A stretch of 41,650 bases of DNA. Source: an uncultured Bacteroidota bacterium (GTDB lineage Bacteria > Bacteroidota > Bacteroidia > Flavobacteriales_F > PHOS-HE28). Below the pieces are notes generated by a model. That model was not told where the DNA came from. It saw only the letters and a program-made list of their open reading frames with translations, and did not search any database. The position numbers were made by a program, and so were the translations under genes. Location of the stretch: assembly GCA_902826215.1 (NCBI GenBank), contig CADEDY010000022.1:20171-61820 (forward strand). Reading direction: 5' to 3'. This document shows, piece after piece, positions 1 to 8,673 of this stretch (its first letter is position 1; every line of letters starts with the position of its first letter).

Positions 1-854
1 GTGGGGCCACCGACCACGCCATTGCAGTCGATCGGTTCACCAGCGCAGGTGCAGGATGCGTTGTACACATCGTTGCCGGTATCGGCGTTACCATCATTGC
101 ATGGCGTTCCAGGCAGTGCGGTACCACCCGGTACTCCGGCGCAGTCGTCTGCGAATTCGCCTATGCATCCGCATCCTGCGGTGAAAGTGTCGTTCGTACT
201 GGCGCTATTACCGTCATCGCATGGCGTTCCCGGCAACTGTGTTCCACCCACTGTTCCGGCGCAGTCGTACAGTTCACCGGCGCAGACGCAGTTCGCGCTG
301 TAGGTGTCGTTGCCCGTGGCGATATTGTTATCGTCGCAGGCGGTGCCTGGTTGGGCGGTTCCACCGGCAACACCGGCGCAATCATTAGCGAAAGCGCCAA
401 CGCAATCGCAGTTAGCATTGTAGGCATCACCGCCGCTCAGCGGGTTGCCATCATCGCAGGGGGTACCCACGGTCGTTGTCCCGCCGGTCACGCCCATGCA
501 ATCGATCAGTTGACCTGCGCACTGGCAGCTCGCGTTGTACACATCGTTACCGGTAGCGGCATCTCCATCATCGCAGGCTGTGCCTTGCACGGTGGTTCCA
601 CCTGGAACACCCAGACAATCCAAGGGCAGGCCAGCGCACTGGCAATTCGCGTCATAGACATCACCGGCGGTGTTGGCGTTGCCATCGTTGCAGGCTATGC
701 CCGGCAGGGTCTGGCCGTTCGGCACACCCACGCAATCCAACGGCTGGCCGAGGCATGTGCAGTTGGCGTTCCAGGTATCATTCCCGGTGTTCGCATTGCC
801 ATCGTTGCAGGCGGTACCGGGCAACGCCGGGCCATTGTTCACGCCCGCGCAATC
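1..854 (-). repeat. In-frame cysteine-rich repeat array, protein A
   Basis: Tandem coding repeat with a period of about 117 bp (39 codons, sometimes 40). Each unit reads DCxGxxxG, then CxDGN or CDDGD, then TGND or SGGD, then CxCxG. Seven units are complete and an eighth is cut by the window edge. Units differ at many positions, so this is an old protein repeat and not a fresh DNA tandem repeat. Confidence 0.85.
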
Positions 855-3497
855 CTGCGGGGTGTTCGCATCGATCACCACGGCGTAGTCTTCCGTTTCA
901 CCAGTCTGGTAGCTGTAGCACGGGTCCACAGGTGCGGGTTCGCCGATACCCAGGTGTATGCCACGCACACGCATGATCGTGGAACCTACTTGCGCGCTCA
1001 TCGGTACGGTGAATGCAATGTTCTGGGTCTCGCTAGAAGCGCTGTTCTCGAACTCACCGAGTTTCTCCGAAGCTTCAAACATGCCATCCCGGTCGTAGTC
1101 GATCCACGCCGCGAACCGGACACCCGCGTTCGCTCCCGAAGTGATGGTGATGATCTTCTGCGCGTTGCGCGAAAGCGGTGTGCTGTACTGTGCCGCGTAA
1201 TTGGTGTAGCTGGGGCCCGTGATGCCTCCAGTGCCTGTGTTGTTGATGGAGCCGATCTGCACCCCATCGATCCAATCGCCGTCCGTCGTGCCGTTCGCGC
1301 TGCTGGGGATGCAGTAGCCGCCGAAATTCCCTGTGCCGAAGTAAGCGGAAAGCGTGATGCTGGAGGATATCTCCTGATCCCCACAGGCATCGGAGAGGAT
1401 GATCTCCAAGTCGGCCACGCTGTCCGTACCGATCGGTGGACCAACGACTATGTTCCCGGTGAACGTGGTATTCGCGGCGATCGTAAGAGATACCGGGGTA
1501 ATGGGGTTGATCCCGCCATAACCGGAGAGTGTGACACCGGGGTTCGTGGTGCCGTTCACGAAGAAGGAATACGTCCGTGCGGAATTGCTGTTGTTGGTCA
1601 CGGTGATCGGGAAGGTCGCCTGCGGGGTAAGTACTTCGTTGAGCAGCATGTGCGAACCTCCGCCTACGAGCAACAGGGGTTGGTCCAATTGGTAACCGCC
1701 TTCATATGGGCAACTGGTCCTTGAAGTCGAGCGCAGGCGATACACGTTGCCGCCGAGCACCTTGTCCTGCATGATCTCTACGTCGAAGTTGTCGCCATTG
1801 CCTACGTCCTCCAGATGGTAATCCAACCTGTTGATACTGTCGTTCGAAGAGGTCACGGTGTTCCCGTATTCCTGCCGAAAGGTGACCTCGCCACCGACAG
1901 TAACACTATTGCCGGCGAAGCCGACGCCGAACTCAGCGCTCAAACCGTTTGAGAGGGATACGTTGTAATCGATCGACCTTGTTTGTGAGCTTGTGGTCTC
2001 CACATACCAGTCTCGAAATCCCCCGCTATTGAATTGCTCGAGGGTACCAGTATAGTTCGCATTCGCCTTGATGGAATCGTTCATGGCAAGGGTCTGTCGC
2101 CACACGTTGAGTTGATTGTTGGCGACCTTCCAACCATCCGTACCCACCACGAGCGAGGCGACATCGGCCTCCAGCTCGGGCACTTTCTGGCTCCTGATAT
2201 AGCTCTCGGTCCAACGGAAGCTGTTGAGGATCCGAATGGGTACGATCATGAACTCAGCAGAATCGGTCGGCATATTGCAACCAATGCGCCGCGTGGTATT
2301 GGCCACACCGTAGGCGTAGCGCATCGAATTGCCGAAGAACAGATCATCTGGTGCACCAGACGTCGGGGTGGAGATCGTTTGTCCCGCGGTCACGCAAGTC
2401 AGGTAATCTCCCGTCGACGTTCGGGTGCGACTGGCCGATGCGTTGAAACCTACTTCGCCGTAGATCTCGAAGTTCGTACTGACGATGAGGCCAGCTTCAC
2501 CAGCTATCCCGATCCGCACCTTGGCAAAGGCGGAGCCACCTTGCTCGGTGGCCCCGGAGATGGTTTCGCCTCTGCACATCGTGTTGGATGACGTGAGGCT
2601 GGTGGAGCTGGCATCGCCAGGGGGATCGCGAAGGATCTGGACCGCGGCATCGGGCGTATCGAACGTCCCGAGCGAGTCCGTGAAACTCGTTCCCACCATC
2701 ACGGCCTTGAAACGGAACTCTTCACTCGCAATACTCGTAGCCGGGATGCCGTTGAGGGCATAATTGATCTTGGGCCTCAGCGCGAATTCACGCACGTTGT
2801 TGGGCAGGCCATAGGCAGAGCCTGGGGTGTACGTGACCTTCCAGACACCTTTGACGAACAAATATGGATGCCCGTCGTACGTATTAAAACCCGGGTACGC
2901 CCATTCCTGTGTTCCTGGCACGATCTCGACCGTGCCGCTCTGCACGCCATCCACGAAGAGATCCCAGCTAAGGGCCCGTTGCGCTCCCGACCAGTAGATG
3001 TTGATGTCGTTCGGGAACCGGGAGAGGACGAGCCAATCTTTTTCCGTCCAAGTGGTCGTCTGGCGACCGAACGTGATGTAGAACGTATGCGGTTCAGCAC
3101 CACCGCGCATGGTGGGGTACTTGCTCACATCCGTTCCCGAGGCGTTGCCCAGCGGAGCGTCATGCAAGGACCACGAGAAATTGAACGGCGCCCTGCACGT
3201 ATCCGTGTATTCGGGCGTCTCCGTGTACAAGGTCGTATCGGTCAGCGACAGGGTTGTGGTGATGCCCCCCGGGTAAGGATAGAAGTAGATCTGTCCACAT
3301 GTATTAAAATTAAACGCATTTACGCCGCAAGGTTGTGTTAAGGGATCCGTGTCGCACAGGCCTTTATGAGCGAAAGGATTCTGGGCAGCGCTGGACAGCG
3401 GTGTCAGATATGCCGCGAACAGCACTAGGGCTAGAGCGCCAGTGGCCAACTTGGCGCACAGGCTTCGGCGGGGTTTGGGATGTGTACCGTGTTCCAT
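1..3497 (-). CDS. Giant secreted cysteine-repeat protein A (3' end beyond window)
   Basis: The frame is open from an ATG at 3497 to the left edge, giving 1,165 complete codons and no stop, so the C-terminus and any sorting tail lie outside. The N-terminus has an Arg-rich n-region (KPRRSLCAKL), a hydrophobic core and a likely cleavage after LSSAA. Residues to about 600 carry no domain I can name, apart from short signatures shared with the 8674-12906 protein (ILRDPPGD, SCPYEGG). A GEVED-like domain follows at about 745-875, with the motif GETEDYAVVID at its end. From about 881 to the edge there are seven whole repeats and part of an eighth, each about 39 residues with four Cys (DCxGxxGG…CDDGN…NDxY…CxC). 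It is clearly a paralogue of the 8674-12906 gene, with about 95 extra residues near the N-terminus. It follows the hybrid kinase gene after 111 bp on the same strand. A cell-surface or released adhesin-like role is inferred only. The start matches the paralogue's MEH start. Confidence 0.85.
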   Translation of the reverse strand, partial: MEHGTHPKPRRSLCAKLATGALALVLFAAYLTPLSSAAQNPFAHKGLCDTDPLTQPCGVNAFNFNTCGQIYFYPYPGGITTTLSLTDTTLYTETPEYTDTCRAPFNFSWSLHDAPLGNASGTDVSKYPTMRGGAEPHTFYITFGRQTTTWTEKDWLVLSRFPNDINIYWSGAQRALSWDLFVDGVQSGTVEIVPGTQEWAYPGFNTYDGHPYLFVKGVWKVTYTPGSAYGLPNNVREFALRPKINYALNGIPATSIASEEFRFKAVMVGTSFTDSLGTFDTPDAAVQILRDPPGDASSTSLTSSNTMCRGETISGATEQGGSAFAKVRIGIAGEAGLIVSTNFEIYGEVGFNASASRTRTSTGDYLTCVTAGQTISTPTSGAPDDLFFGNSMRYAYGVANTTRRIGCNMPTDSAEFMIVPIRILNSFRWTESYIRSQKVPELEADVASLVVGTDGWKVANNQLNVWRQTLAMNDSIKANANYTGTLEQFNSGGFRDWYVETTSSQTRSIDYNVSLSNGLSAEFGVGFAGNSVTVGGEVTFRQEYGNTVTSSNDSINRLDYHLEDVGNGDNFDVEIMQDKVLGGNVYRLRSTSRTSCPYEGGYQLDQPLLLVGGGSHMLLNEVLTPQATFPITVTNNSNSARTYSFFVNGTTNPGVTLSGYGGINPITPVSLTIAANTTFTGNIVVGPPIGTDSVADLEIILSDACGDQEISSSITLSAYFGTGNFGGYCIPSSANGTTDGDWIDGVQIGSINNTGTGGITGPSYTNYAAQYSTPLSRNAQKIITITSGANAGVRFAAWIDYDRDGMFEASEKLGEFENSASSETQNIAFTVPMSAQVGSTIMRVRGIHLGIGEPAPVDPCYSYQTGETEDYAVVIDANTPQDCAGVNNGPALPGTACNDGNANTGNDTWNANCTCLGQPLDCVGVPNGQTLPGIACNDGNANTAGDVYDANCQCAGLPLDCLGVPGGTTVQGTACDDGDAATGNDVYNASCQCAGQLIDCMGVTGGTTTVGTPCDDGNPLSGGDAYNANCDCVGAFANDCAGVAGGTAQPGTACDDNNIATGNDTYSANCVCAGELYDCAGTVGGTQLPGTPCDDGNSASTNDTFTAGCGCIGEFADDCAGVPGGTALPGTPCNDGNADTGNDVYNASCTCAGEPIDCNGVVGGP

Positions 3498-3608
3498 GGG
3501 TTTTGCGCCGTAGCCCGGCGAAGGCGTTTGTGGAAGGGGTTGGTTGGGTCGTGCCAAAGGTGCAGGGCATGGTTGGCCCCACACCTCGTAGAAATACCGG
3601 TTTTGTGA

Positions 3609-6600
3609 TCAGTCGGCGGATCCTCCCTTCCTGGCGGGCAACACTTGGCGTATTGCCTCCAAGAGTTCCTCCTGCTTGAACGGCTTGGGCACGAAGCCGT
3701 CCATGCCAGCATCCAGACATTGTTGCACTTCGGCTTGCATCACGTTGGCGGTCATCGCGATGATGGGGATGTGTGACCTTCCGTTCGGCAATGCACGGAT
3801 CGCGCGTGTGGCTTCATAGCCATCCATCACGGGCATCTGCACATCCATGAGGATCAGGTCGTAGTTGTTCTGCTGCAACAGGTCCAGTGCGAGCTTTCCG
3901 TTCACGGCCACATCGACGACGACTCCGGCGATGGCATCGGACAATTCCTCCTTCGCGACAAGCACGTTCAACTTGTTGTCCTCAGCGAGGAGGATACGCA
4001 GACCAGAGAGCTCAGTTACGTGTTGAGGGGTTGCGTGTTGCGTGTTCGCGCCATCCCCACCCTTCACGCTATCTGTTTGATCAAGGGCAAACGGAATGGT
4101 GAACGCGAACGTGCTTCCCTTGCCCACTTCACTTTCGGCGCTGATCGTTCCGCCCTGCATCTCGACCAGTCGTTTGCAGATGGTGAGGCCGAGCCCCGTT
4201 CCACCGAAGCGTCGCGTGTGGTCGCTCTCGGCCTGCGTGAACTCGTCGAAGACGCGCAGCAACCGTTCCGGAGCGATACCGATGCCGGTGTCCGTGACGG
4301 TGCAGCGGAGCATCAACGCGTCGGTCAGTCGCTCCTGCACATCGAGCGCGATGCTGACCGATCCGCGCTCGGTGAACTTGATGGAATTGCCAACGAGGTT
4401 CATGAGCACCTGTTGCAAGCGCGTGGGATCGCCCAGCACGATGGCGGGTACATCGTTAGCGATGGTCGAATCCAAGATCAGCCCTTTCTCTTCGGCCCGG
4501 TAGCGCATCACTTCCTTCACGCCATGGAGCACGTTGCGCGGGTCCATGCGCACTTTCTCCAGGTGGAGCTTTCCCGCTTCGATCTTGCTCAGGTCGAGGA
4601 TCTCGTTCACGATGCCCAGCAGGGCCTCACTGCTGGTCGCGATGGCGTCCAGGTGTTCTTGTTGCGAGGGCAAGTGCTCTTTCCGTCGCAGCACGGTGCT
4701 CATGCCGGAAATGGCGTTCACCGGCGTGCGGATCTCGTGGCTCATGTTGGCGAGGAATTGCTGCTTCACCCGTTCGCTTTGTTCCGCGCGTTCCTTGGCC
4801 TTGCTCAACTCCGCCGTACGCGCAGCAACGGTGCGCTCCAGATGCTTCTTCTGCTGGGTAAGCGAGCGGATATACAGCAGGATGCCGCCTCCGACTGCCA
4901 GCACGCACAGCGCATAGAACCACCACGCGCGATACCACGGCGGCAGCACGATCAGTTGGAACGCGGTGCCCTTCGTATCCCAGAGGCCATCGCGGTTGTC
5001 ACCCCGAACGTGGAACGTGTAGGTGCCGGGATCGAGGTTCGTGTACACCGCAGTCCGATCGGTGCCACCCATGATCCAATCGGTGTCGAAGCCGTCCAGC
5101 TTGTATTGGTACCGGTGCTCCTCGGGTTCACTGAACTCCATGGTGGCGAACTCGAAGGTGATCATGGCCGCCTCGCGGTAGGCGAGCACGAGCTCACGCG
5201 TGAGGTGCGTGGGGTTCGTCAGCGGTGAACCCTCCGCACCGAAGGCGATGGACCTGTTGGTCAGTTTGATGTCCGTTAGATGCACTACCGCAGGCAGCGA
5301 ATCGGGGCGCAGTTCCTCCGGGCGGAAGTAGTTGAAGCCGTTGACGCCGCCGAAGTAGAGCGTGCCGTCCGCAGCTTTGCAGTAGGCATATCGGTTGAAT
5401 TCATCGCCTTGCAGGCCATCGCTCGCATCGAAGCTGCGCACTTCATGTGTGAGCGGATCGAACTGCGCGAGGCCCTTGTTGGTGCTCATCCAGAGCTGGC
5501 CGTCGTCATCGACGAGCAGACCGTAGATCACGTTGTTCGGCAGGCCTTCCGCGGTGCCGAACCGTGCACACTGCCCCGTCCGCTTGTCGAAGCGGTTGAG
5601 GCCGCCGCCGTTGGTGCCCACCCACAGGATGTTCGCGTCCCGCGGATCGTTGAGCAGGCAGAAGATCACATCGGTGGAGAGTGAACGTGGATCATCCGGG
5701 TCATTGGCGTGATGGGTCCAATCGCTGGTCGCCGCGTCAAGGCGCAGCAGGCCCTGCATGGTACCGAGCCAGAAGATCCCCTGCGCGTCCTGCACAATGG
5801 CCTGCACGAATTCATAGGAGCCGCCTTGCGCCGGGATGGGATAGGGGATGCTGCTGAACTTCTTCGTGCGCGTGTTGAACTGGCCGAAGGCCTTCTTGCT
5901 GCCGAAGCGGATGAGGCTGTCATGCCCGATGTGGAGCGGAAAGCGGACCGGCAGGTCCGGGTCGCCAAAGCGCGGACCGCTGCCGTCCCGTCCGCCTTTC
6001 CGGTGGGCAGGTTCCTCGTAGCGTGTGAGCGCATCCCCCAGGTTCGTCCAGAACACCCCGCTGCCTTCCTCCACCACGCAGGGTTCGTAGGCATCCAGGT
6101 CCCAGCCCTCTTTGCGGGTGTCGATGGGGTACGGCGTAATGTCCTGGTCTTGGAAGATATAGTACAGCGGTCCCCAAGTGAACGCGAGCATCCGGCCGTC
6201 GCGCAAGGGCACCATCGTCCTCAAGCTGGGTAGGCGTTGCTTGTGGAAGCGTTCCCCGCGTGGGTCGTACAGAAGCACACCGAAGCCGTTCGTGCCCATC
6301 CACATCACCCCGCTGCGGTCGCGGTACAGGCAGACCACTGCTGGCGACCCGATCCTCAGTTCGGGGGATGCCGGTATCAGGCGGGTCACGCGGCCGGTCC
6401 GGGGGTCGCAGTGCCATAAGCGGTGATCCGAAGCCCACAGCGCTCCATGGGCATCGGTGGTCGCGCAGATCACGTTCATCCAGCCCGCGTCGGAGAGCGC
6501 TGTGGTGGAACTGATTTTGTTCACGTCATTGTTGGCCTCCAGAACCGCTTCACCGAAGCTGTAGCTGCTATGCCGGGTGCTATCGGTGGCAAAGACGGCC

Positions 6601-7376
6601 CACTCCTCCTCCCCCTGCCCGGCGACAATGGGGCTCCAAGCCAGCAGTTGCGGATGCGTGATCATGGCCGCAATGCGCGCTTCATCACGCGTATCCAGGG
6701 TGAAGGTGCGCATGTCCAGGTCAGCGATGTTCAACGTCCACGCCCCGCGCAACAGGCCCGATCCATCCACGGCCATCCAATGCATCTTCACGCCCGGGCA
6801 CACCCCGACCAGTTCAACGCGTCTGCCGGGTCCCGCGGGGGATGATCCACTTCGGTCCGGATCGATGCGATACAGCCGCTGGCCCGACGACACCCACAGA
6901 TGCCCGGAGGGGTCTTCCGCGATGACGTTCGTCGCGCATTGGGTGCCATCATCGTGTGCACGCGGTCCATGCGTTCCGGCGGCCTGGCCGGAGGCCCCGT
7001 CCGTACAAGCGTAATGGTGGAAGATCTCCGTTGCGGGATCGAACACATCCAGCCCACTGTTCGTGCCTACCCACAGCAGCCCTGTGCGATCCTCATGGAT
7101 CGCCTGGATGAAGTTGTCGCGCACGGTGGTGCTGTCCGCCGGATCGTGGCGGAACACCCGGAAGGAATAGCCATCGTAGCGGTTCAGGCCGTCCTTGGTG
7201 GCGAACCACATGAAACCCGCCCGGTCCTGAATGATGCTGCTCACCATGCCCTGCGAAAGGCCATCCTCGATGGTGATCGCACGCAACGGCAGGAACAGGG
7301 TATCCTCCTGCGCCTGCGCCGGAAGCACGCACAGGCACAAGAGCACCTGGACCACGTGGCGCACAAGGATCCTCAC
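3609..7376 (-). CDS. Hybrid sensor histidine kinase (Reg_prop/Y_Y_Y/HisKA/HATPase/REC)
   Basis: A 1,255-residue hybrid two-component sensor. A signal peptide (ILVRHVVQVLLCLCVLPAQA) leads into a periplasmic two-propeller-like region of Reg_prop repeats (for example IIQDRAGFMWFATKDGLNRY) and a Y_Y_Y domain near 700-800. One membrane segment lies at about 812-832. HisKA follows with the phosphoacceptor His near 880 (SHEIRTPVNAISGM), then HATPase_c with the N box near 990 (QVLMNLVGNSIKFTERG) and G box RFGGTGLGLTICKRL. A C-terminal receiver has its phosphoacceptor Asp near 1178 (LILMDVQMPVMDGYEA). I chose the GTG at 7376 because it directly precedes the signal peptide and overlaps the regulator's TGA by 4 bp (GTGA). 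The longer open frame upstream is antisense-like noise over the regulator gene. With the neighbouring Hpt and regulator it forms a complete phosphorelay. The ligand is unknown; similar kinases often sense glycans. Confidence 0.93.
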   Translation of the reverse strand: MRILVRHVVQVLLCLCVLPAQAQEDTLFLPLRAITIEDGLSQGMVSSIIQDRAGFMWFATKDGLNRYDGYSFRVFRHDPADSTTVRDNFIQAIHEDRTGLLWVGTNSGLDVFDPATEIFHHYACTDGASGQAAGTHGPRAHDDGTQCATNVIAEDPSGHLWVSSGQRLYRIDPDRSGSSPAGPGRRVELVGVCPGVKMHWMAVDGSGLLRGAWTLNIADLDMRTFTLDTRDEARIAAMITHPQLLAWSPIVAGQGEEEWAVFATDSTRHSSYSFGEAVLEANNDVNKISSTTALSDAGWMNVICATTDAHGALWASDHRLWHCDPRTGRVTRLIPASPELRIGSPAVVCLYRDRSGVMWMGTNGFGVLLYDPRGERFHKQRLPSLRTMVPLRDGRMLAFTWGPLYYIFQDQDITPYPIDTRKEGWDLDAYEPCVVEEGSGVFWTNLGDALTRYEEPAHRKGGRDGSGPRFGDPDLPVRFPLHIGHDSLIRFGSKKAFGQFNTRTKKFSSIPYPIPAQGGSYEFVQAIVQDAQGIFWLGTMQGLLRLDAATSDWTHHANDPDDPRSLSTDVIFCLLNDPRDANILWVGTNGGGLNRFDKRTGQCARFGTAEGLPNNVIYGLLVDDDGQLWMSTNKGLAQFDPLTHEVRSFDASDGLQGDEFNRYAYCKAADGTLYFGGVNGFNYFRPEELRPDSLPAVVHLTDIKLTNRSIAFGAEGSPLTNPTHLTRELVLAYREAAMITFEFATMEFSEPEEHRYQYKLDGFDTDWIMGGTDRTAVYTNLDPGTYTFHVRGDNRDGLWDTKGTAFQLIVLPPWYRAWWFYALCVLAVGGGILLYIRSLTQQKKHLERTVAARTAELSKAKERAEQSERVKQQFLANMSHEIRTPVNAISGMSTVLRRKEHLPSQQEHLDAIATSSEALLGIVNEILDLSKIEAGKLHLEKVRMDPRNVLHGVKEVMRYRAEEKGLILDSTIANDVPAIVLGDPTRLQQVLMNLVGNSIKFTERGSVSIALDVQERLTDALMLRCTVTDTGIGIAPERLLRVFDEFTQAESDHTRRFGGTGLGLTICKRLVEMQGGTISAESEVGKGSTFAFTIPFALDQTDSVKGGDGANTQHATPQHVTELSGLRILLAEDNKLNVLVAKEELSDAIAGVVVDVAVNGKLALDLLQQNNYDLILMDVQMPVMDGYEATRAIRALPNGRSHIPIIAMTANVMQAEVQQCLDAGMDGFVPKPFKQEELLEAIRQVLPARKGGSAD

Positions 7377-8020
7377 GGTGCGAAGTGGCCTTTGGTGATG
7401 GCGTACACGACGAGTCCGGCCGCGTTCTTCGCACCGGTCTTCAGCAAGAGGTTGTTGCGGTGGAAATCCACCGTGCGCGGACTGACGAAGAGCTTCGCCG
7501 CGATCTCCGCCGTGGTGAGTTCCTGGCAGATGCCGCGCAACACGTCGAGTTCGCGTTCGCTTAGCGGATCCACTTCGTTGAAGACGGGCTTCACCTGTTT
7601 CTTCTTCACCAGGCCGTGCAGCATCACGCGGCTCACCAGCTCGCTGAAGTAGAAGCCGTTCGCCGCCACGGAGCGGATCGCGGTATCGATCTCGTCGGGT
7701 TCGGCGGTCTTCAGCATGTAGCCGTTCGCCCCAAGCTCCATGAGGTGTGCGATGAACTTGTCCTCGTCGTGCGTGCTGAGGATGATCACCTTCACCTGCG
7801 GGAAGTCCTGCTTGATACGCTTGGTGGTCTCGATGCCGTCGAGCACGGGCATCTGCAGGTCCAGCAGCACGATGTCCACCGGCGTTCGCGCCAGCTCGGT
7901 CAGTAGTTCCGCTCCGTTCGCGCACTCCAACACCACTTGTGCATCGGCCATGTCCTGCAAGAGCATGGCCAGTCCTTTCCGGAAGAGGACCTGGTCATCG
8001 GCGAGGGCGAGGCGGATCAT
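7373..8020 (-). CDS. NarL/LuxR-type response regulator
   Basis: A 215-residue response regulator. The N-terminal receiver shows the acidic pair ADD at 8-9, the phosphoacceptor Asp54 (DIVLLDLQMPVLDG), the switch Ser/Thr (VIILSTHDE) and Lys in GYMLKT. The C-terminal LuxR/GerE helix-turn-helix starts at about 148 (LSERELDVLRGICQELTTAE), with a recognition helix in FVSPRTVDFHRNNL. The start at 8020 gives the usual MIRLALADD beginning; an upstream in-frame ATG at 8053 would add 11 atypical residues. The gene lies 54 bp after the Hpt gene, and its stop overlaps the kinase start by 4 bp, so kinase and regulator are probably translationally coupled. It is the likely output of the hybrid kinase-Hpt relay. 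The giant T9SS gene next in line is a candidate target, by position only. Confidence 0.93.
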   Translation of the reverse strand: MIRLALADDQVLFRKGLAMLLQDMADAQVVLECANGAELLTELARTPVDIVLLDLQMPVLDGIETTKRIKQDFPQVKVIILSTHDEDKFIAHLMELGANGYMLKTAEPDEIDTAIRSVAANGFYFSELVSRVMLHGLVKKKQVKPVFNEVDPLSERELDVLRGICQELTTAEIAAKLFVSPRTVDFHRNNLLLKTGAKNAAGLVVYAITKGHFAP

Positions 8021-8074
8021 GGCGAAAGGTCGTGCTGTCTTTGGCGCTGGCACCCGGTATTTCCACCAGTTCTG

Positions 8075-8428
8075 CTACGAACTCAATTCCGCTTGGAAGT
8101 GATGCTGCAATTCCAACGACACCGACCGGGCTTCCTCCATCAGTTCCAGAAGGACCAGTCCACAAGCTGCAACGCCTGCTGTTCGGGCTTCTTGCGCCAA
8201 CCGCACCAGTAGGTCCTGCATCCGTTGGCCCCCCAGGTAGTGCATGGTGGGTTTCAGGTCGTGTACGATGGCCAACAGCCCTTCCAGATCCGTTCGCTCC
8301 ACGCAGCCCGCCAGCCGCTGCAACTGGCTGGGGGTCTCTTCCAAGTAGATGCCCACCCAGCGGGCCATGCGCGTGCGGTCGCCTTTGTAGAGGCGGTCGA
8401 GTTGGGAGAGGTCGGTATGGGGGGGCAT
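8075..8428 (-). CDS. Hpt-domain phosphotransfer protein
   Basis: A 117-residue protein that is nearly all one helical histidine phosphotransfer domain. The phosphoacceptor is His56 in AIVHDLKPTMHYLGG, matching the family pattern HxLK…lG, although the usual small residue after LK is Pro here. No other domain or signal peptide is seen, so it is a free cytoplasmic shuttle. It is the first gene of the operon Hpt, regulator, hybrid kinase. It would accept phosphate from the kinase's C-terminal receiver (Asp1178) and pass it to Asp54 of the regulator. The start at 8428 (MPPHTDLSQLDRLYKGD) is the first good ATG. About 245 bp of non-coding sequence separates it from the previous gene, and that gap holds the terminator of the giant gene. 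Confidence 0.88.
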   Translation of the reverse strand: MPPHTDLSQLDRLYKGDRTRMARWVGIYLEETPSQLQRLAGCVERTDLEGLLAIVHDLKPTMHYLGGQRMQDLLVRLAQEARTAGVAACGLVLLELMEEARSVSLELQHHFQAELSS

Positions 8429-8609
8429 GGGGCGCGGTGGCGTGCCAGCTGACCCATGTTCCAGCCCATGATGTCGATGGCGCTCGAAGGTATCCGTTCA
8501 ACCAGCGCGGTGCAACCGGCTGCCGGATCCATGGCGATCCGAATGTTCCTTCCTGTTCTACACAAGCACACACCGAACCGCATTTACAAAGACTTGACAT
8601 GCGGTCATG

Positions 8610-8650
8610 AAAAAGGCAAGGGTGGGCCTCCTCACGGAAGTCCACCCTTG
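8610..8650 (-). terminator. Intrinsic terminator after giant protein B
   Basis: On the minus strand, 23 bases after the TAA of the 8674-12906 gene, CAAGGGTGG (8650-8642) pairs perfectly with CCACCCTTG (8625-8617) around a 16-nt loop. It is followed by CC and a run of five T. This separates the giant gene from the Hpt operon downstream. Confidence 0.82.
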
Positions 8651-8673
8651 AGTGCGAGCAACGAGAGTGAACG

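Noticed and set aside
351..1724. Long plus-strand open frame of 457 codons
   Set aside because: It is antisense to the giant protein A gene, whose frame has a signal peptide, GEVED and Cys repeats. The plus frame is a low-complexity mirror of the repeats.
4020..5228. Plus-strand frame of 402 codons over the hybrid kinase
   Set aside because: Antisense to the HisKA/HATPase coding region, where catalytic motifs are plainly on the minus strand.
7377..7925. Extended N-terminus of the hybrid kinase (start at 7925)
   Set aside because: This stretch overlaps the response regulator and has no domain. The GTG at 7376 begins a signal peptide.
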